DNA from: Verrucomicrobiia bacterium | GTDB lineage: Bacteria; Verrucomicrobiota; Verrucomicrobiia; JABWAM01 | Assembly: GCA_020849895.1 (NCBI GenBank) | Contig: JADZFN010000021.1 | Location: 1-64,000, forward strand | Direction: 5' to 3' | DNA: 64,000 bases | Part shown: in pieces, positions 33,185 through 42,540 of the stretch | Numbering within the stretch: position 1 is the stretch's first letter | How the letters are laid out: every line of letters starts with the position of its first letter | The notes under the pieces: generated by a model | The model's input: only the letters and a program-made list of their open reading frames with translations | Databases searched by the model: none | What the model was told of the DNA's origin: nothing | Translations under genes and position numbers: made by a program

Positions 33185-36100
33185 ATGTATCTCCAAAGCA
33201 TTTCTCTCGTGGGTTTCAAGAGTTTCGCGGACCGGACGGTCCTGGAGTTCACGCCCGGCGTTACGGCGATCGTCGGGCCGAACGGCTGCGGCAAGTCGAA
33301 CGTCTCCGATGCGATCCGGTGGGTGCTCGGCGAACAGTCGGCGCGGGCGCTTCGTGGCGGCGAGATGGCGGATGTGATCTTCAACGGCGCCGATGGGCGC
33401 CCGGCGCTGTCGCTCGCGGAGGTGAGCCTGACCTTCGCGGGATGCAAGGAGGTCCTGCAGACGGGTCAGATCGCCGGAATCGCCGTGAATTTCGACGAGG
33501 TGACCGTGACGCGGCGGATTTTCCGCGACGGAAACTCAGAGTATTTCATCAACAAGACGTCTTGTCGGTTGCGCGACGTTCAATCGCTGTTCATGGACAC
33601 CGGGATCGGGCGGTCTTCCTATTCGATCATGGAGCAGGGGAAGATTGACAAGATCCTCTCCTCGCATCCCGAGGATCGCCGTTCGGTGTTCGAGGAGGCG
33701 GCCGGCATTACGCGCTACAAGTCGCAGAAACGCGAAGCCGCGAGAAAGCTCGAATACACCGAGGCCAACATGACGCGCCTCTCGGATACGATCCGCGAGG
33801 TGAAGCGGCAGATCGGGAGCCTTCAGCGGCAGGCGGGCAAGGCGCGCCGCTATCAGGCGCTCTCGGCCGAGATGCGCCACCTCGACACGCAGGTCGCGCG
33901 CCGTCGTTACGAGGAGATCCAGGCGGCCTGCGAGGAAGCCCGCCGGGCGCTTGACGAGGCGCGCGATCGTCTCGTGAAAGGGCGCGCGGAGATCGAAGTG
34001 GACGAACGGGCGGTGGCCGAGCTGCGCGTTCGCGCCGAGGAAGCGGAAGTCCGGCGTCAAGGGGTGCATCAGAAGCGGCGCGAACTCGAGGTGCAGCTCG
34101 AGCGGTGCCAGGAGCGGGCGTGCGCGACACGGGAGCGCCTTGGGGAGGTTCGGGCGGGAATCGAGGCGGCGGAGCGCGAACGCGGCGAGACGCGGGAACG
34201 CCTCGCAGAGACGCGCGCGCACGAAGCAGGGTTGCGGCAACGGATCGAATCCTTGAAGGCTGAACGCGACCGCCGCGAAGGCGAGCTGACGAAAGCACGG
34301 GCGGACCTCGACGCCGCGCTGGCGGTCGAGCGCGAGCGGGAGGCGCTCATCCAGAAGCGGCAGGAGGAAGCGCTCAACGCCGAAGGCGAGGTCGTCAATC
34401 TCCGCAACCAGGAAGCTGGGCTGGAGCGGCAGAGGCAGGAGCAGGCGCTGGCCTCGCAGAAGCTTTTCGCGGAGCAGGGTGCGGCCCGGGAACAGTTGCG
34501 CGTCCTGCGGCAGCGTCAGGAGGCGCTGCAATCGGAGATCGAGGCGTTCAAGCTGACGTTCGAGAGCAGCCGCCACGCGCTCACGGGAGGGGAAGACGCC
34601 CTTCGGGAGGCCGACCAGAAATGCGCCGCGCTTTCGGCCGGATTCGCCGATCTCCAGACCGCGCTTTCGGAGAAACGCTCGCGGCGCGAGGTGCTCCGCC
34701 AGCTTCACGACACGTATGAGGGCTATTCCGAAGGCGCGCGGGCGCTCATGGGTGGGCATTACGCCGAGGTGGACGCCTCGGTGCGCCACGCCATCCTCGG
34801 TGCACTCGCCGACCTCCTCGAAGTCGAACCGCGCTACGCCGTGGCCATCGAGGCGGGACTCGGACAGGGGCTCCAGGCCCTCGTGCTTTCTGAATCGGAT
34901 GCCGCGCTCCGGTTGGTCGAAGCCCTTCAACGCCGCAACCTCGGGCGGGCCACATTCGCCCTCAAGGAGGAGGAGGAAGGGCTGGCCGGAGTGCCGTCCT
35001 CTCCGCGGCCGCGTCCGGACGGAGCGCTGTGCTGGGCGACCGACGCGGTGCAGTGCCGACCGCCGGTCCATTCCCTCGTCCGCAACCTGCTCGCGGACAT
35101 GGCGATCGTGCCCGACGTCCGGACGGCGCTCGACCTGCATCGCAAGGATCCGGGGCTGACGCTCGTCACCGTGGAGGGCGACGTGCTCGATCACCACGGC
35201 ATCTTGTGCGCCGGTTCCCCGAAAGCGCTGCCCTTGCAGGTGCTCGGGCGTCGCAACGAGATCGTGGCGCTCGACGCGGAGATCGCGGAACGGGAAACAC
35301 GACTCCGCGAACTCAGCGCGGAAAAGGGCGAATGGGAAGGGCGCCGCGCCGCGGCGCGGCAGGCCGTGGGCGACCATCAGACCGAGGTGCGTTCGCGCGA
35401 GAGCGATCTGTCGGGCAAGCAACTACGGCTCCATGCGCTCCATGCGGAAATCCGTGATGCGGAATCGAAGATCGCTGCGTCCGAGGCCGAGGCGCGGGAC
35501 TTGGAACAGCGCCGTTCGGAGACCGCTTCGGAACAGGAGCGCGTGCGCGCGGCAGTCGGAACGGCAGTCGAACGGCAGGCGCGCGGGCGCGAGGAGTTTT
35601 CCGCTGCGAAAACGGGCGCGGACGAGGCTTCGGCGGAGAGCCGGCAGCGGCAAACCGCCGTTGCCGACCTTCAGGTGGCGATGGCGACGACGGCCGAGCA
35701 ACTCGCGTCTCGAGAAGGAGAGATCCGTCTCGTCGAACAGCGCGCCGGGGAGTTCGAGCAGTTGATCCGGGTCCGGGAAGAGGGCCTCCGCGAGGCTCAG
35801 AGAAAGCAGGTTCAATGGGAAGGGGAGATCGCGGAAGCCGGGCATCGTTCCGAAGGTCTCCAGGCGTCTCTGCGCGGCGTCGGTGAGGAGGAAGTCGCGG
35901 CGGATCGGGAAAAGCAAGCTGCGGCGACGCGAATCGAAGAGGCGTCGGAAAAGCTGCGCGAGACGCGCGAGCGCGTGGAAGAGACGCAGCAGGCGCTGAC
36001 CGATCTCGAGGTGCGCCTGACGGAACGCCGGGCGGCCGCCGCGCATCTGGCCGAGCGCATCCAGCGGGAGCATTCCACCGACTTGGCCACGGTCGTGCTC

Positions 36101-36991
36101 CTTCCGTTGAAGGGTCGGGGCGCGCCGGCGGAGGCGCTCCCGCCTGAAACGGCGTCCGCCGACGAATCGTCCGAACCGTCTTCGGGAGTGGGCGATGCGG
36201 CGGCGGCCGCTTATGCGCCAGCAGCGGAGCTTCCGTTCGACACGTGGGACGGCGTGGCCGCGCGGGCGGAGGAAGTGCGCGCGAAACTGGAATCTCTCGG
36301 CCCCGTCAGCCTCGAGGCCGTGCAGGAATATCAGGAGCAGGAGGACCGCCATCGTTTTCTCACCCAGCAGTTCGAGGACCTTTCCGATTCGAAAGACAAT
36401 CTCACGGCGCTGATCCGCAAGATCAATGTGGAGACGCGGCGGATGTTCGGCGAGACCTTCGAGAAAATCCGCGTCAACTTCCTCCAGGTTTTCACGGAGC
36501 TTTTCGGGGGAGGGAAGGCCGATCTCGCGCTCCTGGATGGCGACGATCCGCTCGAGTGCGGCATTGACATCGTGGCGCGGCCGCCGGGCAAGCAGCTCCA
36601 GAACATCAGCCTGCTTTCCGGCGGCGAACGCACGATGACGGCAGTCGCGCTCCTCTTCGCCATCTACATGGTCAAGCCGAGTCCGTTCTGCGTCCTCGAC
36701 GAGATGGATGCGCCGCTCGACGAATCGAACATCGGACGCTTCATCGGGATGCTCCAGCGGTTTCTGGAACAGTCGCAGTTCCTCATCATCACCCACAACA
36801 AGCGCACGATCGCGATGGCGGATGCGCTTTACGGAGTGACCATGGAGGAACGGGGGGTTTCGAAGATCGTCTCCGTACGATTCCGTCCGAAGGGGGAGCC
36901 GCCCGCGGGCGAAAAAAGTCCCGCGAAGGCGCCCGTGGAGATCGGGTTCGCGAAGGCCGAGGAGAACGGCGGCAACAGCGAAAATACCTGA
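33185..36991 (+). CDS. smc: Chromosome segregation protein SMC
   Basis: A 1268-residue SMC ATPase for chromosome condensation and segregation. Walker A is GPNGCGKSN (31-39); the Q-loop region ADVIFNG follows. Two long coiled coils (about 170-505 and 690-1020) flank the hinge (about 510-690; GGHYAEVDASVRHAILGALADLLEVE). The ABC signature is LLSGGERTMTAVALLF and Walker B is PFCVLDEMDAPLDE near the end. Around residues 975-1020 a proline/alanine/serine-rich, acidic insert (LPPETASADESSEP region) interrupts the second coil before the head. ATG at 33185 gives the family start MYLQSISLVGFKSF. scpA and scpB are not nearby. Confidence 0.95.
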   Translation: MYLQSISLVGFKSFADRTVLEFTPGVTAIVGPNGCGKSNVSDAIRWVLGEQSARALRGGEMADVIFNGADGRPALSLAEVSLTFAGCKEVLQTGQIAGIAVNFDEVTVTRRIFRDGNSEYFINKTSCRLRDVQSLFMDTGIGRSSYSIMEQGKIDKILSSHPEDRRSVFEEAAGITRYKSQKREAARKLEYTEANMTRLSDTIREVKRQIGSLQRQAGKARRYQALSAEMRHLDTQVARRRYEEIQAACEEARRALDEARDRLVKGRAEIEVDERAVAELRVRAEEAEVRRQGVHQKRRELEVQLERCQERACATRERLGEVRAGIEAAERERGETRERLAETRAHEAGLRQRIESLKAERDRREGELTKARADLDAALAVEREREALIQKRQEEALNAEGEVVNLRNQEAGLERQRQEQALASQKLFAEQGAAREQLRVLRQRQEALQSEIEAFKLTFESSRHALTGGEDALREADQKCAALSAGFADLQTALSEKRSRREVLRQLHDTYEGYSEGARALMGGHYAEVDASVRHAILGALADLLEVEPRYAVAIEAGLGQGLQALVLSESDAALRLVEALQRRNLGRATFALKEEEEGLAGVPSSPRPRPDGALCWATDAVQCRPPVHSLVRNLLADMAIVPDVRTALDLHRKDPGLTLVTVEGDVLDHHGILCAGSPKALPLQVLGRRNEIVALDAEIAERETRLRELSAEKGEWEGRRAAARQAVGDHQTEVRSRESDLSGKQLRLHALHAEIRDAESKIAASEAEARDLEQRRSETASEQERVRAAVGTAVERQARGREEFSAAKTGADEASAESRQRQTAVADLQVAMATTAEQLASREGEIRLVEQRAGEFEQLIRVREEGLREAQRKQVQWEGEIAEAGHRSEGLQASLRGVGEEEVAADREKQAAATRIEEASEKLRETRERVEETQQALTDLEVRLTERRAAAAHLAERIQREHSTDLATVVLLPLKGRGAPAEALPPETASADESSEPSSGVGDAAAAAYAPAAELPFDTWDGVAARAEEVRAKLESLGPVSLEAVQEYQEQEDRHRFLTQQFEDLSDSKDNLTALIRKINVETRRMFGETFEKIRVNFLQVFTELFGGGKADLALLDGDDPLECGIDIVARPPGKQLQNISLLSGGERTMTAVALLFAIYMVKPSPFCVLDEMDAPLDESNIGRFIGMLQRFLEQSQFLIITHNKRTIAMADALYGVTMEERGVSKIVSVRFRPKGEPPAGEKSPAKAPVEIGFAKAEENGGNSENT

Positions 36992-37042
36992 GAGGGTGTT
37001 TGAAAATTCGACAGAGGGCAGGCCAATTTTCAAACACCCTCT
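36991..37042. terminator. Long perfect inverted repeat between convergent smc and ispF
   Basis: AGAGGGTGTTTGAAAATT (36991-37008) and its exact complement (37025-37042) form 18-bp arms around a 16-base spacer. It starts in the smc stop codon and ends 24 bases before the ispF stop, so it can serve as a bidirectional terminator. No external T-run is present, although each stem ends with AATTTT/AAAATT next to the loop. It may instead be a dispersed repeat element. Confidence 0.7.
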
Positions 37043-37066
37043 GAGGCCGGACGCGCGTCGCGCGCT

Positions 37067-37543
37067 TCATTCGGTGTCCACGCAGGCGACGGCGAGGGCG
37101 ACGACGCCCTCCTTGCGCCCGACGAACCCCATCCATTCGCAGGTGGTCGCCTTCACGGCGATGCGGCCGGCGGGGATCCCGAGGACGCGGGAGAGGTTTT
37201 CCAGCATGACCGGCAGGTGAGGCGCGAGCTTCGGTTCCTGGGCGATGAGCGTGGCATCCACGTTGTGGATCGCAGCCTTCCGCGCCGCGAGCGTCTCCCG
37301 GACCTTCGCGAGCAGATGGAGACTGTCGGCGTCCTTCCATCGGGCGTCCGTGTTGGGAAAAAAATGACCGATGTCGCGCTCGCCGACGGCGCCGAGCAGG
37401 GCGTCCATGATCGCGTGGACGAGGGCGTCGGCGTCCGAATGTCCCGTAAGGCCGCGGGGGTGGGGGATGACGACGCCGCCCAGAATGCAGGGGCGGCCTT
37501 CTTCGAAGGCGTGAACGTCCACGCCGAGTCCGACTTTGATCAT
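37067..37543 (-). CDS. ispF: 2-C-methyl-D-erythritol 2,4-cyclodiphosphate synthase
   Basis: A 158-residue enzyme of the MEP isoprenoid pathway that makes MEcPP from CDP-ME 2-phosphate. Metal ligands D9 and H11 are in GLGVDVHAF; the GHSDADALVHAIMDALLGA block holds the third histidine; HFFPNTDARWKDADS and the C-terminal ATTCEWMGFVGRKEGV are family signatures. Start overlaps the ispD stop by four bases. Length is normal. Confidence 0.96.
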   Translation of the reverse strand: MIKVGLGVDVHAFEEGRPCILGGVVIPHPRGLTGHSDADALVHAIMDALLGAVGERDIGHFFPNTDARWKDADSLHLLAKVRETLAARKAAIHNVDATLIAQEPKLAPHLPVMLENLSRVLGIPAGRIAVKATTCEWMGFVGRKEGVVALAVACVDTE

Positions 37544-38238
37544 GAGGTTTTTTCTCGTTGCGAAAGGATCGTCTCCGCGAGGAACACGTCCTCCGGGGAG
37601 GTCACTTTCAAATTGGTCGCGTCGCTCTCGACGATCTGCACTTCGTGGCCGGCGCGTTCGGCGGCGGACGCGTCGTCGGTGACGAGGACCCGTTGGCGGA
37701 TGAGCGGCGCGTAAGCGTCCCGGATGATGACGAAACGGAACGCCTGCGGCGTTTGGGCGGCGCGGAGGAGGGTGCGGTCGAGCGTTTCGACGATGCGCGG
37801 ATCTTCCGGCGAGCGGATCCGTTTGATCGTGTCGTGGACGGGCGCCGCCGGGATTGCCGCGCCGTGTTCCGCTGCGGCGGCCGCGCAGCGCCGGATCAGG
37901 TCGGGGGTGACGAGGGCGCGCGCGGCGTCGTGGATCAGGACGATTTCAGGCGGAGGGACGAGGGCCTGGAGACCGTTCCAGACGGAATCCTGGCGTTCGA
38001 CGCCGCCGGGAACGATGGCCGAGATCCTGGTGAGGCCCCAGGAGGAAGCGAGGCGGGTGTATTCGGGGATCCGGCCGGGGCGAGCGACGAGGACGATCCG
38101 GTCTACCGCTGCGCACGCCTCGATCGCGCGCAGGACGCGGCGCAGGAGGGGTTCGCCCCGCACCTCGATCAAAAGCTTGTCTCCGCCTCCCATCCGCCGG
38201 CCGCTTCCGCCAGCGAGGAGGATGACCGAGGCGGTCAT
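37540..38238 (-). CDS. ispD: 2-C-methyl-D-erythritol 4-phosphate cytidylyltransferase
   Basis: A 232-residue nucleotidyltransferase of the MEP pathway (CTP plus MEP to CDP-ME). The CTP-binding start is LLAGGSGRRMGGGDKLLIEV with the catalytic arginine and lysine; IVPGGVERQDSVWNGL and LIHDAARALVTPDLI are further family blocks; TDDASAAERAG near 185 binds MEP. It overlaps both neighbours by four bases (ATGA), between the PIN/TRAM gene and ispF. Confidence 0.95.
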   Translation of the reverse strand: MTASVILLAGGSGRRMGGGDKLLIEVRGEPLLRRVLRAIEACAAVDRIVLVARPGRIPEYTRLASSWGLTRISAIVPGGVERQDSVWNGLQALVPPPEIVLIHDAARALVTPDLIRRCAAAAAEHGAAIPAAPVHDTIKRIRSPEDPRIVETLDRTLLRAAQTPQAFRFVIIRDAYAPLIRQRVLVTDDASAAERAGHEVQIVESDATNLKVTSPEDVFLAETILSQREKTS

Positions 38239-39254
38239 CGCAGATTCTCCGCGTGCGAGGAGGCGAGCTCTCCGAAGGCCATGCGTCCGGCGGAGGTCAT
38301 GATCGAGCTGGTGATGACGACCTCGATTTCGCGCCCGATCATTTCCCGCGCATGGTTGACGACGAGCATGGTCCCGTCGGCGAGGAAGCCGACCCCCTGA
38401 TGCGGGTCCTTGCCCTCGCGAATGAGGCGGAGCATGAGGCGCTCGCCGGCGATCAGCGGGATGCGCAGGGCGCCGGCAAGCTGGTGGACGTTGAGTACGC
38501 GCACCTTCTGGATTTCGGCGATGCGTCCGAGGTTGTAATTCGTGGTGACGAGACGGGCTTGATAAAGCGATGCGAGATGGAGGTAGCGGGCTTCGTTCGA
38601 GGCGGCATTTTCGTCGGATTCGTGGACGCTCATCTCGAGGTTGGGCAGGGCGCGCAGCTCGTTGAGCAGGTCGAGGCCGCGGCGGCCTTTCTGTCGCCGC
38701 GCGGAGTCCGGGCTTTCTCCGAGGTCCTGGAGCTCCTTCAGGACGAAACGCGGCACCACAAGGGTGCCTTCCACATAACCGCTCTTGCAGAGGTCGGCGA
38801 TGCGTCCGTCAATGATGGCGCTGGTGTCGAGGATCCAGGTGAAATCGGCGGGCCGCGAGCGCATGAGGCGCACGTAGGGGATGATGAGGCTGAACTCGTC
38901 GCGGTTGCTCCGCAGGGCGAGCATGGTGCCCAGATAACCGAAGACGAGGTAGATCACGAGGCGAATGACCCATTCCATGTCCTCGCTGACGTGCTTGAAG
39001 AGGCCCGAGGCCAGCACGAGCGTAGCCAGTACGCAACCCAGGATCAGCCCGAAGGTGGCGCTGGAAAACGCGCGCAGGGAAATCCCTTTCATCAGGCGGT
39101 CGGCGAGGATCACCCCCAAACCCAGCGCCAGGCCGAGAAACGCGCCGAGCCAGGGCTGCTCGCTCCAGCCTTCAACGATCCGCGCGATATACCATCCGGC
39201 GACGCCGCAGCCGGTGAGAAACAGGGTCCGGAACAGGAGGAGGGTCTGCTCCAT
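38235..39254 (-). CDS. PIN/TRAM domain membrane protein (YacL-like)
   Basis: A 339-residue protein with four N-terminal membrane segments (about residues 5-110), a PIN nuclease-like domain from about 140 (WILDTSAIIDGRIADLC with two acidic ligands, VTTNYNLGRIAEIQ with another aspartate-equivalent region) and a TRAM domain at the end (about 275-325; GKDPHQGVGFLADGTMLVV). Homologues in Firmicutes (YacL) also lie next to ispD/ispF, as here. The likely role is RNA cleavage or binding at the membrane; not proven. Two bases separate it from the MCE gene, and it overlaps ispD by four. Confidence 0.9.
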   Translation of the reverse strand: MEQTLLLFRTLFLTGCGVAGWYIARIVEGWSEQPWLGAFLGLALGLGVILADRLMKGISLRAFSSATFGLILGCVLATLVLASGLFKHVSEDMEWVIRLVIYLVFGYLGTMLALRSNRDEFSLIIPYVRLMRSRPADFTWILDTSAIIDGRIADLCKSGYVEGTLVVPRFVLKELQDLGESPDSARRQKGRRGLDLLNELRALPNLEMSVHESDENAASNEARYLHLASLYQARLVTTNYNLGRIAEIQKVRVLNVHQLAGALRIPLIAGERLMLRLIREGKDPHQGVGFLADGTMLVVNHAREMIGREIEVVITSSIMTSAGRMAFGELASSHAENLR

Positions 39255-39256
39255 GG

Positions 39257-40021
39257 TCAGGGCGGGCGCATGCCGGGCGCAGGTTTCTTCGGGTCGGGAT
39301 AGCGTTCGTCGCCTTTCTCGCGATAGAGCAGCCCGTGCACGCGCCAGTTGTGGATCAGGCGCTTGAGCTCGTCGTGGAGTTCGGGGTCGTTGAGGAGCTT
39401 GCCGAAGGTGCCTTCGCCCTTCTGAACGCGCGCGAGGATGACGTTCAGCCGGTCGGCGCCACCCTGCAGTTTGCCGCCGAGCTCGGAGAAGCTGCGGATG
39501 CCGCTCTTGAGGTCGGTGAGGGTTTTCGCGTCGAGCATGGCGTCCGAGAACTTGTCCACCGCCGTATTGAGCTTGCGGATGGCTTCGCCGGCCTGCGCGG
39601 CGGCGTCGGTGAAGTCGAAGGGATCGGTGCCTCGGAGTCGTTCGCCTCCCTTGAGGAGCGGTGCGGTCGAGGAGACGGGGAGCACCACGATGTGTTTGTC
39701 GCCAAGGAATCCCGACTGCTTGATGAGAAAACGCGCGTCGTCGCGGATACCGGTCCGGTCGAACAGATCCACCTCCACCTCGACGCCGGCGCCGTTCTCG
39801 TGCAGACGGATGCTCCCGACCTTGCCCACAGGAACGCCCGCGAAAAGGACCTGCGCGCCGCGCACGAGACCTCCGGCGTTGGCGAATTCCACCGTGATGG
39901 GGTATCCGCCGCGGAAGCGGTCACCCACCTTGCCGAAGTGCAGGATGAGGGAGCAGGCCACCAGAACGCCGACAAAAACAAAAATTCCCACTGTCCGCTG
40001 AATTCGACGTTCGTCGTTCAT
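39257..40021 (-). CDS. mlaD: MCE domain (MlaD-like) substrate-binding protein
   Basis: A 254-residue protein anchored by one N-terminal segment (RTVGIFVFVGVLVACSLIL), followed by the MCE domain (about 38-115; YPITVEFANAGGLVRGAQVLFAGVPVGKV) and a helical C-terminus. MlaD hexamers carry phospholipid between inner membrane ABC transporter and periplasm. It follows MlaF and overlaps it by four bases. MlaB, MlaC and MlaA are not seen here. The C-terminal 130 residues are longer than in E. coli MlaD (183 residues), with a helix rich in K/R at the end. Confidence 0.88.
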   Translation of the reverse strand: MNDERRIQRTVGIFVFVGVLVACSLILHFGKVGDRFRGGYPITVEFANAGGLVRGAQVLFAGVPVGKVGSIRLHENGAGVEVEVDLFDRTGIRDDARFLIKQSGFLGDKHIVVLPVSSTAPLLKGGERLRGTDPFDFTDAAAQAGEAIRKLNTAVDKFSDAMLDAKTLTDLKSGIRSFSELGGKLQGGADRLNVILARVQKGEGTFGKLLNDPELHDELKRLIHNWRVHGLLYREKGDERYPDPKKPAPGMRPP

Positions 40022-40791
40022 AAGGTTTTTTTTGCGCCTTCCCCTCCGTCGCCTCCGTCGCGCTCTTCCGAGACGCCGCGGATGAAGTTGCGCACAATCG
40101 GGTCGGAGCTCTCTTGTATCTCACGCGGGGCGCCCGAAACAAGGATTTTACCCCGATGCAACATCGCGATGCGCTCGCCCACCATGTAGGCGCTTGTCAT
40201 GTCGTGGGTGACGACGATCGAGGTGACGTGGAAGCTGTCGGACATCTTGAGGATGAGGCGGTTGATCGAGTCGGCCATCTGCGGGTCGAGCCCTGTGGTG
40301 GGCTCGTCGTAGAGCATGATGCGGGGGCGGCTGATGATCGCGCGGGCGAGACCGATGCGCTTGCGCATCCCGCCTGAGAGCTCCGCGGGCTTCTTCCCCT
40401 CCTGACCGGTCATCCCGACGACGTCGAGCACCTGCGCCACGCGCTCGCGGATTTCCTTCGGGCTCGCGGTACGGTGCTCGAGGAGGCTGAACGCGACGTT
40501 GTGGAAGACGTCGAGTGAATCGAAAAGGGCGGACCCCTGGAAGAGCACCCCGATCCCCTGACGGATCGGGTTCAAGTCGCGTTCAGGGAGAGGGACGAGG
40601 TCCCGTCCGTCAATGCGCAGGCTGCCGGTGTCCGGCTTCAGCAGCCCCGCAATATGGCGGAGGAGGACGCTCTTTCCGCAGCCACTGCCGCCGATGATCA
40701 CGAGACGCTCCGAGTCGGCGACCGCGAGGTCCACCCCTTGAAGGACCGGCGTCCCGAAGAACGATTTTTTGAGTCCGGCGATCTCGATCAT
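40018..40791 (-). CDS. mlaF: ABC transporter ATP-binding protein, MlaF-like
   Basis: A 257-residue ATPase. Walker A GGSGCGKSVLLRH (about 34-46), Q-loop GVLFQGSALFDSLDVF, signature LSGGMRKRIGLARAI (about 139-153), Walker B IMLYDEPTTGLDP and the switch histidine in VVTHD. The motif around FQGSALFDSL is typical of the MCE-associated subgroup. It energises retrograde or anterograde phospholipid transport with the permease and MCE protein. Overlaps both neighbours by four bases. Confidence 0.93.
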   Translation of the reverse strand: MIEIAGLKKSFFGTPVLQGVDLAVADSERLVIIGGSGCGKSVLLRHIAGLLKPDTGSLRIDGRDLVPLPERDLNPIRQGIGVLFQGSALFDSLDVFHNVAFSLLEHRTASPKEIRERVAQVLDVVGMTGQEGKKPAELSGGMRKRIGLARAIISRPRIMLYDEPTTGLDPQMADSINRLILKMSDSFHVTSIVVTHDMTSAYMVGERIAMLHRGKILVSGAPREIQESSDPIVRNFIRGVSEERDGGDGGEGAKKTL

Positions 40792-41573
40792 GGGGGGATG
40801 ATCTTGCTGAGGAGCATCGTGACGAAGAAGTTGGTGATGAGGATCGCGATGGAGGAGTTCACGACCGCTTCGGTGGTGGCGCGGCCGACCCCTTCAGCGC
40901 CTCCCTCGCAGTGGAGGCCCTCGCGACAACTGATGAAAACGACGAGGAAGGCGAAGATGAAGACCTTAATCAGCCCCGTGTAGATGTCCTTGTCCTCTGT
41001 GTAGATATACATGTTGTGGAGGAAGTAGGCGCCGTCAATGTTCAGCACCTCGACGCCGACGACGTAGCCGCTGAAAATCCCGATTGCGATGGACATCGCG
41101 GTGAGGAGAGGGAGCGAGAAGGCGATGGCGACCATGCGCGGGACGACGAGGTATTCGATCGGCAGGACGGCCATCGAACGGAGGGCGTCAATCTGTTCGG
41201 TCACGCGCATCGTGCCGATCTCGGCGGCCATCGCGGCGCCGACGCGCCCTGCGATCATGAGCGAGGTGATGATCGGGGCGAGCTCGCGCGAGAGCGCGAT
41301 CGAGACGGCGGGTCCCGTCGAGGTGTCCATCCGCACCTTGTGGAATTGGAAGTAGCTTTGCGCGGAGAAGACCATCCCGATGAACGCACCGGTGAGCAGG
41401 ACCACGGGGAGGGAGCGCACCCCGATATTCCAGGTCTGAAACGCCGTTTCCCGCCAGCGCGGACGCATCGTGACGAGGGCGCGGAACGATTCCGCCGCCA
41501 GCATGCCGACGCTGCCGAGGTAATCCACGAAGCGCAGCGTGCCGGCGCCGAACCGCTGGAAAAAGCGTTCCAT
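40788..41573 (-). CDS. mlaE: ABC transporter permease, MlaE-like
   Basis: A 261-residue membrane protein with five to six hydrophobic segments. The family start MERFFQRFGAGTLRFVDYLG supports ATG at 41573; the block TGAFIGMVFSAQSYFQF and VGAAMAAEIGTMRVTEQIDALRSM (in two parts) is the MlaE signature. It is the first gene of a six-gene series (mlaE, mlaF, mlaD, PIN/TRAM, ispD, ispF) in which neighbours overlap by four bases or lie two bases apart. Confidence 0.93.
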   Translation of the reverse strand: MERFFQRFGAGTLRFVDYLGSVGMLAAESFRALVTMRPRWRETAFQTWNIGVRSLPVVLLTGAFIGMVFSAQSYFQFHKVRMDTSTGPAVSIALSRELAPIITSLMIAGRVGAAMAAEIGTMRVTEQIDALRSMAVLPIEYLVVPRMVAIAFSLPLLTAMSIAIGIFSGYVVGVEVLNIDGAYFLHNMYIYTEDKDIYTGLIKVFIFAFLVVFISCREGLHCEGGAEGVGRATTEAVVNSSIAILITNFFVTMLLSKIIPP

Positions 41574-41718
41574 CCGGCGGGCACGATAGGAGAGCGGAGA
41601 GGGCAGGGCAAGCACGGCCCGGTCCATTCCACCGCTCCACCTCGGCCCGGAGGGAAACGGCAGGAGGCGGGTCCGGACTCCCCGATCGCGGGGGGTTCTG
41701 CTAGGCTCCGCGGTGGCG

Positions 41719-42540
41719 ATGATCAGCGCAGCCGTCTTCACTCTGAACGAGGAGATCCATCTCCCGCGCTGCCTCGAATCGCTCCGGGAATGCGACGATG
41801 TGGCGGTCGTGGACTCCTTCAGCGCGGATCGGACCCTCGAGATCGCGCGCGCGGCCGGCGCCCGGGTCTTCCAGCATGCGTTCACGGGTTTCGGCGATCA
41901 ACGGACGTGGGCGTTCGCGGAAATCTCCTTTCGTCATCCGTGGGTGCTGGTGCTCGACGCGGACGAGCGGGTGACGCCGGAGCTCTGGGCGGAGATGCTC
42001 CAAAAAACGGCGACCGCGTCTCGGGACGTCGGAGCGTTCCGCTTGAAACGCCGGTTCTTCTGGGAAGGCCGCTGGCTACGGCGGGCGAACCTATACCCCT
42101 CGTGGATGGTGCGCCTCGTGCGGCCCGAACGAGTGCGTTACGTCAATCGCGGCCACGCCGAGACGCAGGAAGTGGACGGACGCGTGGCCTCGCTCGATGA
42201 AGATCTTCTCGACGAGAATCTGAAAGGGATCGCGGAATGGCGGCGGCGGCAGGCGCGCTACGCGGAGGAGGAGGCGCGTTTCGAGGCGTCCGACGCGGGG
42301 CCGCTGCGCGCGAGCCGCCTGTTCTCGGCCGATCCGCTCGCGCGCAGGGCCGCATGGAAACGCCTGGCCCGACGGTGCCCGGTGCGCGGCATGGGCTATT
42401 TTTTGTATTCGGGCGTCCTTCGCGGAGGATTTCTGGATGGATGGACTGGGTTGCGGTTTTGCCTCGAAAAAGCCCGGTTCCAGAGACAGATTCAGCGGCG
42501 CGCCGCCGAACTCCGGCGCGAACGAGCCGCATCGCGATGA
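41719..42540 (+). CDS. Family 2 glycosyltransferase, WaaE/KdtX-like
   Basis: A 273-residue soluble GT-A transferase: ISAAVFTLNEEIHLPRCL at the start, VVDSFSADRT, and the metal-binding LVLDADERV (D-A-D). The HAETQEVDG block near 150 fits the WaaE/KdtX subgroup that adds sugars to LPS core. A GTG six bases upstream (41713) is an alternative start. It is divergent from mlaE and overlaps the methyltransferase gene by four bases. Probably acts in LPS or surface glycan synthesis. Confidence 0.88.
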   Translation: MISAAVFTLNEEIHLPRCLESLRECDDVAVVDSFSADRTLEIARAAGARVFQHAFTGFGDQRTWAFAEISFRHPWVLVLDADERVTPELWAEMLQKTATASRDVGAFRLKRRFFWEGRWLRRANLYPSWMVRLVRPERVRYVNRGHAETQEVDGRVASLDEDLLDENLKGIAEWRRRQARYAEEEARFEASDAGPLRASRLFSADPLARRAAWKRLARRCPVRGMGYFLYSGVLRGGFLDGWTGLRFCLEKARFQRQIQRRAAELRRERAASR

